Part shown: positions 31,017 through 41,711 of the stretch, piece after piece
How positions within the stretch are numbered: the first letter of the stretch is position 1
Layout of the letters: each line of letters starts with the position of its first letter
Program-made: the position numbers and the translations under genes
Notes under the pieces: generated by a model
The model's database searches: none
What the model was told of the DNA's origin: nothing
Seen by the model: only the letters and a program-made list of their open reading frames with translations
From: Rebecca billardiae RCC1528
Lineage: Eukaryota; Haptophyta
Direction: 5' to 3'
DNA length: 64,000 bases
Assembly (NCBI GenBank): GCA_965240325.2
Contig: OZ251231.1
Span: forward strand, 1,364,001 to 1,428,000

Positions 31017-32509
31017 GCCAAGAACGACCGTTGACATAATCGTCCAACCAACTCCAATAGTGCGAGACATTGAAAAATACCCGCCGCAGCTATCCGTATA
31101 GTCGGAGCGGAGAGGGGGCGCGCGCGGCGCGTGTCATCCCCGCGTTTTGTACATCCGGGAGACGAGGCGTCGCGAAGGCGACCCTTTCGCGCCCCTCGCC
31201 GAGCCGACCCCCGCCGCCCGGGGGCGGGCTGCTGGGCGCACGAGCGCGAGCTGGCCACCGGCGTGAAGCCGAGGTGGAGCCAACTCGTCCTTCAGCTCGC
31301 AGGCGGCCCGGCTCCTGCGGCCGACCGCCCTGCTCGGGCATCCGCCTGCCTGCTTTGGCGGCGGAGGCAAAACCGTACGGCCTAGCCCGCCGCCGCCACG
31401 CGGCGGCCAGTCGGGGTGTCGTGTCGCGATTTGCGGGTGCGCGCCTCGCGGGGCAGGTGGCACTGTCCCGCCCGAGCGGTTCCGACCCCCGAAATTCCCT
31501 CGCAAGCGCCCGCGAACGCGGATCCTCGCCGCGGGCTCGCCGGGGCCCATGTGCGCACCCACGTGCCCCTGTCGAGCCAGTCTGGTGCGAGCACCGAAGG
31601 ATGGTGCGGGCCGGGAGGCGTGGTGCGCGACGCCACCGAGGCCGCGGGCCAGCTAGGCACCGCTTGCGCGCCCACCAGTAGCCTGTGGCCCGACCACGCG
31701 TTCAACCGTGGCACCCGATGGCAGTCACGGTGCTCTGCGCCTGCGGCTGGAGCGCGCTGTGCGCTCAGACGCGAGCGGCCGGGTAGACGCCGTGCGCACG
31801 CTCTGGCAGCTGCGGATCAGCATCCTGCGAAGCTCTGCTGCCCCCACCTGAATGCTCGCACCACCCACCACGCGGCCAGCCGGCCGCGCGCGCCGCGCGG
31901 CCACCTCACCCGACGACTGCGAGCCTTGGGATACTGCGCGTATATTGTGTGCTCAACGTGGGTGACAGCACAGCTGCGCCGCGGGCCCCCAACTACGTTG
32001 GTTCTGACGGAAGAGGACCGCGGAACGCGGTCCTATATATATATATTAACGACGTGGTATGCAACGGGCAGGCGTCCGGAGTCAGCAAGCTGTATAGCAG
32101 CAGATCGAGCAGCAGAGACAAACACCAGGATCAGCGCTCCTCGCCGTCGTCCCCCCCCCCCCCCCCCCCCCCCCCTCGTAGTCGCCCATCACTCCATCGC
32201 CGAGCGGAAGCTCGACGCACCGTCTGGCGTCGACGCGCGCGCGCCACCGCGCGGTGTATATGATACACGCATAGTATATATTCAAAAAAACGGGATGCAC
32301 TAGCTGGCCAGGGCCCGGTGGCCGGTGGCGGCCGGACGGCGCTTCGGCGGCCCCGGCCCGCCCGGGCCCCCGCTCCGGCCCGCCCGGGCCCCCTCCCCGG
32401 GCCGCCGGCCGGGGCCGGGGCCGGCCGGGCCGGGCCGCTGCCAGCCCCACCCGCGTCCCGCCCCACCGGCCGCAGGCGGTGACTGCCCGTAATAATATCA
32501 ATCACCGTA
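31017..32509. other. Intergenic, GC-rich, no gene supported
   Basis: Several overlapping frames on both strands read through 31070-31930 but have no domain, no codon-level consistency and low-complexity translations. A C homopolymer of about 25 bases lies at 32151-32175 and a GGCC/CCGG-rich block at 32300-32440, next to the 3' end of the histidine kinase gene. Confidence 0.45.
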
Positions 32510-35500
32510 TCAGATGGCGAACGCACGGATCGCGTTCATGATCACCTGCATGCCACCCGTGTCCTTGTCAGTGCACATGTTCAGCCCGGCCGCCTCAAAC
32601 TCAGCTCGCTCCGGTGAGCCGGCCGGCTCCCCTGTCAGCCCGATGATCTTGCCCGCGTAGCCGCGCGCGCGCAGCTCCTGCGTGCAGCGCATGCCGTTCA
32701 TGCGCGGCATGTTGTTGTCCATCAGGATGAGCGAGAAGGGCGGCTTGCCGTCCTGCGCGCGCTGCACGACGAGCTCGATCGCGTGCTGCCCGTCATTGGC
32801 CGTCTCCCACGCCGCGCCGAGCGGCTCCATGGTGACCTGCGGGAGCGTCATCTGCAGGAACTCGTCATCCTGCGCGCGCGGCCGCGGCGGGTGGAGGCGT
32901 AGTCGAGGTTCGAGGAGCGCGCGCGGTGGGTAGGGGAGTTTGTGTGAGAGCAGGTGACGCACACGCCATCCCAGCAGACTAGGGTGCCTGCTCCGCCCCC
33001 CTCCTCTCTCCGCCCCGCGCGCGCGGAAGGGCGGGGGACGGCGCCTACGACGCAGCCCGGGGGCGCCTGCGACGCAGCGCGGCACAGCCGGTCAGTGCGA
33101 GCGCACTGCGCACCTCGACGTGGAGGCAGCAGAAATCCGGCGGGAACGTGAGCTTCTGCCCCGGCTGCCCCTCGGGCGCCTCTCCTTCTGTGAGCGGGTC
33201 GGGCGTCGGGCCCGGATGCGACTTCTTCGTCTGCTCTGTGCTCGTAGGCACCCTGTGGGCGCGTGCCGGCTCGTCAGCGGGCGGCATGGCACTCGGGGCG
33301 GTGGTCGATGATGAGCGCGCGGAAAGCTCTCGACGCGGGGTCGGTGGCCCGCTCAACGAAGCCTGAGACGCCGAGCCGAACGAGACGACGCTGGCTTGCG
33401 AGCCCGACTGTCGTACGCTGGACCTGGCACTACTCATAGCGGGGTGGTCCTTGCCGACCGACGTGGGCTTGACGTAGAGGCGCATCTCGAAGGAGGTCCC
33501 GCGACCCTCGCCCGTCGACGTGATGAGGAGCGAAGAGTCGTTGTGCAGCTTCAGCAGCGATCGTGCGATCGAGATGCCCATCCCGCTGCCGCCTGCGGCC
33601 GTGCGACGGTGCGAGCGCGAGCGCGAGCAGCAGTGGCCGCAGCAGCCAAGATACACGCAGTCAGTCAGACAGACGGACAGACAGTCAGACAGACACGCAG
33701 ACAGGCAGCAGGCAGACCGACAGACAGACAACAGGCGCAGAAACGGACAGACGCCACGCCACGAGTAGGGGATGGGGACCGGCGTGGAGGACGGGCGCAG
33801 GGGCCGCGGTCACGGTCATGTACGCGGCGCGGGGCGACGGCGCAGTCTTGACAGCCCACGCCGCGCCGCGCCGCGCCGCTTCGTACGCGGCGGCGTGCGC
33901 ACCTCGGTGCATGAGCGCGCTGCCCAGCCCCGCAAAGGTCTCCCCGGCGTTCAGCTTGGCGCACTCCTCCTGCGTCAGGCCGACGCCATCGTCGACCACG
34001 GCGATGTGCAAGCGCTCGAAGCCCTCGTCCGCGCGCTCGTTGTGCATGCTGAGCCACGCCTTGAAGTAGATCGAGTTGCCCGGGTCGGTGAACTTGATCG
34101 CGTTGCTCACGCCGTGGTTGAGGCACTGCTGCAGCCGCCACTGGTCGCCCAGCCACACGCTGCGCTCGAGCTGCTCGTCGATCGCCGCGGGCACGAGGCT
34201 CACGCCCTTCTCGCGCGCGAGCGCCTCGAAGGTGACGGCCGTGTCCTCGAGCAGCGTGCCGATGGTGAAGGGCTCGAAGATGAGCGCGATGCGACCGCTC
34301 TCGATCCGCTCGAAGTCGAGCATGTCCGAGACGATCTTCTGCAGGTGCATGGCGCAGGTGTTGAGCGCGTGCAACGCCTTGGTCACGCGCTGATCGCTGA
34401 GCACCGTCGACGGGCTGTGCGCGCCGAGGCCGACGAGCATCTGGGTCGCGCTGGTGACGGAGAGCAGCGGCGATCGCATGCCGTGCATCACCACGCGGAC
34501 CAGCCGGCTGCGCGCGCTCTGCACCTCCAGCGCGACCTTGGCCTTCTCCTTCTCGCGCTTCTGCAGCGCGCGCAGCTTGGCGGCGCGCGCCTTCTCAAAC
34601 TGGCGGTGCACGCGCCGGCGCTCCCTCTGCGCGACGAGGACGGTGCGCCGGAAGGCCCACTCGCCGCGCGCCACGCTCGCAAGCCGGCAGCGGCAGATGC
34701 TCGTCGCCAGCGCGAGCAGCACGAGCGAGCCGAACGTGTACGGGCACGAGCCCATGCTCATGTCGCCGACCGAGTGCTCGGCGAGCATGTCGAGCGCGCC
34801 GCCCGCGCCGACGGCAACGAGGAGGAAGAGGAAGTAGTACGCGGTGGTGAGCGGCACGTACGCGCTCGTGAGAGCGAGGAACGCGCCGAGTCGTAGCATC
34901 AGCGTCACCTTGGGCGCGCACGCCTCGCTCACGGCGAGCAGCTGGTGGTATCGCAGCACCAGCGCGAGCGCGACGAGCACGGCGACGCTGACCAGCTCCA
35001 TCAGCCACATCGGCCAACTGCAGAAGTGCGCGGTGCGGAAGATGAAGGCCATCTGCATGACGAGCACGATCAGCAGCATGTTCGCGCTCCAGCCGTGCAT
35101 CTCCGCGCTGATATCCTCGCCAAGGCCGTGCGAGAAGAGTGAGACGAACGAGAGCAAGTTGAAGGCGGCAAACCACGTGAGGACGTGCGACATGCACTGC
35201 CCGAGTTTGGGGTAGAATTCCTCCTTGCGATAGAGGGCCTCGACGTACGCGTCGGCGAACGAGCCAGTCCACAAGCGCTTCAGCTCGGGCAGGTCCTCGA
35301 TGCCGACGTCAAAGTCGGGCGGCATGCTCTCGTCGCGCGGGTCCGTGCTGTCCCGGGACGCCGGGGCACCTTCTTCGTCTGCTCCCGGCGCGCCTGAGTC
35401 GAGCGAGGTGGGGTCGGCGTCAGACGAGCTCTTCGTCGCGGTCGTCACCACGTCGAAGTCCTCCCGGAGCGAGTGGGCTAGCAGCGCGCGCATGTCTGCC

Positions 35501-35625
35501 GGGTCTGCCTTCTTGAGCTTGTCGGCGGGCTGGTCGAGCGCGGCCATCGCGTCGCGAGGTTTGATGGAGGTCAGCGAGCGGCGAGCCGGCGAGCGGCCGC
35601 GAAGCTGAAAGCGTGTGGAGATCAT
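32510..35625 (-). CDS. Membrane hybrid sensor histidine kinase with C-terminal receiver (three exons)
   Basis: A two-component phosphorelay sensor. Exons (minus strand) 35625-33903, 33592-33114 and 32869-32510 join with phases 1 and 0 and give 853 residues; both introns start GTGCG. A hydrophilic N-terminus (~1-135) is followed by about six membrane spans (residues ~140-335), a basic coiled linker (340-375), and an H-box with His in MHGMRSPLL (~380). Next come the N-box (NHGVSNAIKFT, ~505), the G1 box VDDGVGL and the G2 box GSGMGISI; G2 is only formed after splicing. A Ser/Pro-rich linker leads to a receiver domain whose acidic pair HVE|DDE is created by the last splice, with phospho-acceptor Asp in LILMDNNMP and the signalling Thr in GLTGEP. 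The H-box lacks the usual SHELRTPL wording. No ligand-binding domain is recognised. Intron 1 contains a CAGACAGA-type microsatellite. Confidence 0.92.
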
Positions 35626-36816
35626 GATCCTGCGCAAAAGCGCGTCGGCTCATCATCCATATTTCGTCCAGTCATCGATGAATGCTACGGTTCGCAATGT
35701 TTCCTGAATACAGTTTGCAAAATTCAGCGTCCTACGGCGATGGCGGTTCCATCCGTTGTTGTCCATTCTACCGTGATCAATGAGTGAATGGGTAAAAAAT
35801 GGGAATACGAATTCAAGTGTGGGTTCTGAGCTCTAGGACATCCCCCATCGGCAGTTTGTACGAAGAACAGGCGACGCACACAACCCTCACCGACCTTGCC
35901 TCCGCACCACTCTCTCCCAGGCGATCGACAGAAGGCGCTCGCGAGTTTGGTTCGCTCGAAGGCTGATGAATTCGATGAAATTAGTCAGTCGTAATTTTTA
36001 TATTACTGTCGCTTCGCCAGGATGGCGCGCACTTTTCCGGTTCGTCTTCATCCGCAAGCTCGCGGGCAGGGCACTCTTCTGCAGCTGGGGTGCACCGTGG
36101 AGTCCGCCTGAACAACAGTATCGCGGGATCGTGTCTCCTGACTGAAGGCCAGGGCGCCAGACGCAGGCGCGCATTGACTGCGTCGCATCTGAGTAGTCCC
36201 ACTGTCCTACTCCAGTAGTCACTGACGGATGCCGGCATCTAACCGCGTGGGTCAGCGGCCGCGGACGCGCCCGCCGAGGCGGGTGGGTCAGCAGGCGTGC
36301 AGATATCGGCGCTGAGGCCGGGATGGATGCATGCGCGTGCTGTTCTGCAATCTGCAGTGAGTGCGGGCCGAGCCGGGCCTGCGCCCTGCGCTCGACCGCC
36401 CGGCGCGTGGTCGCGGCACTCGTTGGGCAGTGCGCGGGGCGGCGCCCGAATTACGGCTGCAGAGTACAGTATGTGTCGGTTCAGCCCGCGCATAGCAAAT
36501 GAGCAAACGCGACCGTGTTGCAGTTCCACGACACGCTCCAGGACGCGACCCCCGCGTGCAAATGTGCGATCGACGCGCTGTCAAGGCTATCTCCCTTGGC
36601 CGGACAAACGCGCTCGGTGCGCTCCCCCGCTGGCTCGGCAAGCCATGGAGCCGATGGCTCTGGCGACTGCCTTTTGGTACGGTGCCTGTCGCGCGAGGCG
36701 AGCCGCGTGCCTTCACGTGCTGCCTGCGGCACGCCCGTTTTGCCCGGACGTTCACTGTCCGGCTCAGCCGGTGCGGCTGCAGATTAGTAAGTTACCACGA
36801 GCCTTCGGTCGTTTTC
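35626..36816. other. Intergenic, no gene supported
   Basis: The first ~600 bp are AT-richer and unique, the likely promoter side of the histidine kinase gene. From 36240 GC rises and frames open in all directions without recognisable content. Confidence 0.55.
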
Positions 36817-37278
36817 GGGGCGATGGCCGACGCGACGGGAGTGGTGGGTTTGGCAGTCCGCGGTGGTTATCGCGTTATGACTGCCGCGTCGCTGCTCCGC
36901 CGCCGTCCGTGCCCCTCCCCGCTAGGTGGGCATATACCTGGCCGGACGCGGGTTCGGCGCTCGCAGCGGCATCGCCGGAGTGACCGGACGGTGACGAGAT
37001 GTGAGTCGGAAGCAGCTCGCCTTTGCGGCGCGGGTACCAAGCGGAAAGTGAGCGTACCTGCAGGCGGGCCGACCCTCGGCGTGACAGGCGCACCTTCGGG
37101 GCCGGTCAGGGCAGCCCACGTCGTGCAGCCGACCGCTTCCGCCGCGACTGCCCCCCGGCGCACCCTGCCCCGGCCGACGCCTGAGCACAGCGGCCCCGCC
37201 CGGGCCCGGGGCCCCCGGGCGGCAGGCCGCGGCGGCGCCGGCACACTCACGGACAGCCAGCGGCGCTCCTCCGCCTCC
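36817..37278 (+). repeat. 462-bp long direct repeat, copy 1
   Basis: Identical by eye to 41022-41483, from GGGGCGATGGCCGACGCGAC to CTCCTCCGCCTCC; similarity stops abruptly at both edges. The copies are 4,205 bp apart. There is no TG..CA terminus and the intervening DNA has no gag/pol coding, so an LTR identity is unsupported. Confidence 0.9.
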
Positions 37279-37580
37279 TTCGCTCCCCGTTCCTCGTTGT
37301 CCCCCCCTGGCGTGGTGCGCGTGCATCACGCTCGAACTCTCACGATGCTGCTTCGGCGTCCTTCTGCGGCGGCATCCGACGGTCGTGCGCACTGCGAGGC
37401 GGAGCGCGAGGTGCTGGGCACTGCCGTCCGTCGTGCTCCCTCCTCCTCATGGCCCACTGCTTTACTCGAGGGGAACGCTCAGCGCCTTCTGCTTCTCTCA
37501 TCCGCTCGTGCGCGACCACGCTTGTGCTGGGTGTCCTTCTGAGGCGTCCGGTGGCCGGGCGCACATCGGGGGGCGCACAT
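37279..37580. other. Spacer between repeats, no gene
   Basis: GC-rich sequence between the 462-bp repeat and the 409-bp tandem repeat. It shares short phrases (TCGGGGGGCGCAC, CTTCGGCGTCC) with the tandem blocks that follow. I see no gene. Confidence 0.5.
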
Positions 37581-37581
37581 C

Positions 37582-38400
37582 GGGGTGGTAAGTGAGGTGC
37601 CGGTGCGCTGCCGTCCGTCGGGCGCGCTCCTCGCTCATCTCCACCTGCTTCGCTCGAGCGTGGGCGCGCTCGGCGCTGTCTGCCTCGCTCGCGCGCGAGC
37701 GCATTTTGGCGCTGGACGAGACTCGTGCGCATCCATGCTGCTTCTGCGTCCATCGGCAGCGTCCGGCGGCTGGGCGCACGGCGGGGCGGCGCCAGCGGGC
37801 GTGTGTCGGGCACGCTCCACGCTCCTCACCAGCTGCTGCGCGCTCGCGGGGGCGCGCTCAACAACACGCTCCTCACCAGCTGCTGCGCGCTCGCGGGGGC
37901 GCGCTCAACAACACCTTCTGCCCTTCGTCCGAGCTGGAGCGCATGTCGGCGGCGCGGGCAGTGAGCGCACACATGCTGCTTCGGAACGTCGGGGTGGTAA
38001 GTGAGGTGCCGGTGCGCTGCCGTCCGTCGGGCGCGCTCCTCGCTCATCTCCACCTGCTTCGCTCGAGCGTGGGCGCGCTCGGCACTGTCTACCTCGCTCG
38101 CGCGCGAGCGCATTTTGGCGCTGGACGAGACTCGTGCGCATCCATGCTGCTTCTGCGTCCATCGGCAGCGTCCGGCGGCTGGGCGCACGGCGGGGCGGCG
38201 CCAGCGGGCGTGTGTCGGGCACGCTCCACGCTCCTCACCAGCTGCTGCGCGCTCGAGGGGGTGCGCTCAACAACACGCTCCTCACCAGCTGCTGCGCGCT
38301 CGCGGGGGCGCGCTCAACAACACCTTCTGCCCTTCGTCCGAGCTGGAGCGCATGTCGGCGGCGCGGGCAGTGAGCGCACACATGCTACTTCGGCGTCCCG
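37582..38400. repeat. Two-copy tandem repeat, 409-bp period
   Basis: The block starting GGTGGTAAGTGAGGTGCCGG (about 37587) is repeated 409 bp later (about 37996) with very few changes. Each copy contains an internal duplicated 50-bp phrase (CTCCTCACCAGCTGCTGCGC ... CGCTCAACAACAC). Open frames through it are not supported as genes. Confidence 0.85.
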
Positions 38401-38711
38401 TTCTCGGCCATCTGTTGGGCGGCCGGCGGGGCGGCGCGTGAGGTGTCGTTGCGCTGTCGTCCGTCGGGCACACTCGTCGCTCATCACCTTCTACTTCGCT
38501 TGAGCGGAACCGCGCGCTTCATCACCTTCGATCTGCCCCCCGCTCGAGCGAGCGCGCTTCTTCGGCGCGGGCCCCTCGGGGCGCAACAGCGGAGCCGCGC
38601 GCGCTCCGCGTGTTCGCGCTCGCCGCACGCCGCTGCCGCGCTGCAAGCACGCCGCCGCCACTCGCCGCCGCACGACTCACCCTTCTCTACAGCTCGCCGT
38701 CGCTCACTCGC

Positions 38712-38795
38712 GCGTCTATCTGTCTATCTATCTGTCTATCTATCTGTCTATCTGTCTATCTGTCTATCTGTCTATCTGTCTATCTGTCTATCCCT
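38712..38795. repeat. (CTAT/CTGT)n microsatellite
   Basis: Tetranucleotide tract of CTATCTGT type, about 80 bp. Confidence 0.95.
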
Positions 38796-38834
38796 CGCGC
38801 GCGCGCCGATCATCATGCGCCGATCATCGTGTGC

Positions 38835-39345
38835 GCACCCTATCTTCTCCGCGCGTCACTTGCGCCTATCTCATCTCCGCGCGTTACTTGCGCCTACTAT
38901 CTACTTCTCCGCGCGTTACTTGCGCCTGTCTCCGCGCGTCACTTGCGCCTATCTACTTCTCCGCGCGTTACTTGCGCCTACTATATCTACTTCCCCACGC
39001 GTTACTTGCGCCTGTCTCCGCGCGTTACTTGCGCCTATACCTCCTCCGCGCGTTACTTGCGCCTATACTATCTACTTCTCCGCGCGTTACTTGCGCCTGT
39101 CTCCGCGCGTTACTTGCGCCTACTATATCTTCTCCGCGCGTTTACTTGCGCCTATCTTCTCCGCGCGTTACTTGCGCCTGTCTCCGCGCGTTACTTGCGC
39201 CTACTATATCTTCTCCGCGCGTTACTTGCGCCTATCTTCTCCGCGCGTTACTTGCGCCTATCTCCTCCGCGCGTTACTTACGCCTATGCCCTCCGCGCCT
39301 ATCGTCTCCGCGCGCATCTTATTCTCCGCGCGTCACTCGCACCTG
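38835..39345. repeat. Minisatellite, ~22-30-bp units
   Basis: About 19 units of TCCGCGCGTTACTTGCGCCTA/G followed by a variable TCT/CTATATCT/ACTT linker. The period is not a multiple of three, so all frames stay open with Arg-Leu-Ser/Ala-Pro type translations. Confidence 0.9.
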
Positions 39346-41021
39346 TCTTCTCATGCGCGCGCGCCGATCATCATCATGTGCGCGCGCCGATCATCACTTC
39401 GTGCTCAGCGTAACCATCGCATCATCATCCGGGTGCCGAGCGTGCCATCATCGCACACACCTTTCGGCGCGCTTACATGGGCGTACGTGGTGTCTGTGGC
39501 CGGGGCGTGGGGGACGACGTCGTCGGCGGGCTGGCGTTGATACCCGCGCGCGCCGATCATCATTCGTGCTCCGCGCAATAACCATCATCATCATTCGGGT
39601 GCCGAGTGCGCCATCCTCGCGCGCACCTTTCGGCGCGCTTACATGGGTGTACGTGGTGTCTGTGGCCGGGGTGTCGGGGACGACGTTGTCGGCGGGCCGG
39701 CGTTGATACCTGCGCCGCGTGGCGGCTCTGGCGGATGCAGCTCTCGCCGGTCGGCTGCCACTGCAGCGGGGCGCGCGCGCTGCTGGGCGTTTTCGGGCGC
39801 GAAAAGCGACGTGGCCCGCTGGCCACCTGCGGCGCTTTCACCTGGCCTTGGTCTTCCTCGCTCGTCACCTTCTGCGTCGCTCGAGCGCGGACGCGCTCAT
39901 CATCGTCAATCACCTCCTGTCTATCGCTCGAACCGCTGCTTTCCGTTCCGTTCCGTTTCTACGCGCGTTCCTTTCCTCACGCCGAGCGTGCCTGGCCCTT
40001 CCCGCCACGCGCCACGCGTTCCTCTCCCATTCCTGTGCCATCTTCCTCACTCATCACCTCCTGCTTCGCTCGAGCGCTCGAACGTGGTCGCGTTCATCGT
40101 CAATCGCCTTGTGCCTCTCGCGCGAGCCGTTGCGGCGAATTCGTCACGCGCGCGCATGGTCATGCGCGCGCGCCGATCATCGCGTGACGATCATCATGCG
40201 CGCGCACCGACCAGCGCCGATCATCATGCGCGCGCGCCGTCATGCGCGCGCGCCGAGTATCATGCGCCGTTTATCATGCGCGCGCTCCGATCCGCCCGCG
40301 CGCGCACCGCTCATCGTGCGCGCGCACCGATCGTCATTCGTGCGCCGCACGGCCATCACCATTCGCGCACCGTGCGCGTCACCTCGCACGCCCCTTTTCG
40401 GCGCGCTTTCACGGGCGCTCGTGCGGTCTGCAGGCGCGTGGTTGACGACGTTGTCGGCAAGCCGACGTCGATACCTGCGCCTCATGTCGGCTCGGGTGTG
40501 TTCCGCGACGGCTCGGGCGCATGCGCTCTCGCCGGCCGCCGGCGGCGGCGGCGGTGCGCGCGTGCTGCTGGGCGGTTTCGTCGGGCAAGTGGACGGCGTG
40601 GCCTGCGGGTCACCTGCAGCGCTTCGCCTGGCCTGTGCCGGCGCGCGACGACGGGCGGGTTACGCCAGTGGTCCTGTGGTCCGCCGGTCGCTGCGGGCTC
40701 TCGGCGACCTCTGGCAGGGGCTGAGCGCTGGGGGGGAGGGGGGGGGGCACCCAGTCCGCCGCTCCGCGGCCTCACACCGGCGGCGTGCGGCGTGGTGGTG
40801 GGCAGGGCGCTGCGCCTCTGGGGGTCGGGGCCGGGCCTGGCCTCGGCCGCGCCGGCCGACGCCGGCCACGCCGGCGTGGCGCCTGGCGCTGCGCCTCTTT
40901 GGGCGGGCGCTGCCTCGCCGCCCTGCCCCCCCCCGTGGCGACTGGCGGCCCCAGGCAACCCCTGCATCCGCCTATCGTAAACACCGGTTCGCCAGAAGGA
41001 GCGCGACGCGCGCGCGGTTAT
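39346..41021. repeat. Degenerate repeat block, no gene
   Basis: Two copies of a ~173-bp unit (about 39370-39542 and 39546-39716; shared TCGGCGCGCTTACATGGG and GACGACGT.GTCGGCGGG) and a diverged third copy near 40320-40480. A GCGCGCGCCGATCATCATGC motif recurs at 38808, 39358, 39378, 39550 and repeatedly from 40155 to 40330. G homopolymers lie near 40733-40750. I see no gene. Confidence 0.7.
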
Positions 41022-41483
41022 GGGGCGATGGCCGACGCGACGGGAGTGGTGGGTTTGGCAGTCCGCGGTGGTTATCGCGTTATGACTGCCGCGTCGCTGC
41101 TCCGCCGCCGTCCGTGCCCCTCCCCGCTAGGTGGGCATATACCTGGCCGGACGCGGGTTCGGCGCTCGCAGCGGCATCGCCGGAGTGACCGGACGGTGAC
41201 GAGATGTGAGTCGGAAGCAGCTCGCCTTTGCGGCGCGGGTACCAAGCGGAAAGTGAGCGTACCTGCAGGCGGGCCGACCCTCGGCGTGACAGGCGCACCT
41301 TCGGGGCCGGTCAGGGCAGCCCACGTCGTGCAGCCGACCGCTTCCGCCGCGACTGCCCCCCGGCGCACCCTGCCCCGGCCGACGCCTGAGCACAGCGGCC
41401 CCGCCCGGGCCCGGGGCCCCCGGGCGGCAGGCCGCGGCGGCGCCGGCACACTCACGGACAGCCAGCGGCGCTCCTCCGCCTCC
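41022..41483 (+). repeat. 462-bp long direct repeat, copy 2
   Basis: Identical by eye to 36817-37278. It ends about 230 bp before the start codon of the IQ-motif gene, so it may supply promoter sequence to that gene. Confidence 0.9.
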
Positions 41484-41711
41484 CGCCCGCCCTCCCTGGC
41501 GTGGGATCGCCGCGCTGGGGTGGGTGCGGCTTGAGTCAGCGTCCACGGGGGGGGCGATGTGCTGCCGGGCGGGCGCTGCCTCGCCGCCCACAAACTTGTA
41601 AAACGGAAGGGCGACGGCCGCCCCGCCGGACTCGAGCTCCAGAGCAGACGAGTTCATTCGTCGGGGGTCATTCGTCGGGGGGAGATTTCAGATTTGAAGC
41701 CAGGACTGGTG

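Noticed and set aside
31070-32303. Overlapping plus-strand frames of 200-295 residues
   Set aside because: No recognisable domain, strong GC bias, and the last part runs into a C homopolymer and a TA tract; also considered and dismissed as rRNA.
36817-41483. LTR retrotransposon with 462-bp LTRs
   Set aside because: No TG/CA termini, primer-binding site, gag or pol coding between the repeats; the interior is minisatellite DNA.
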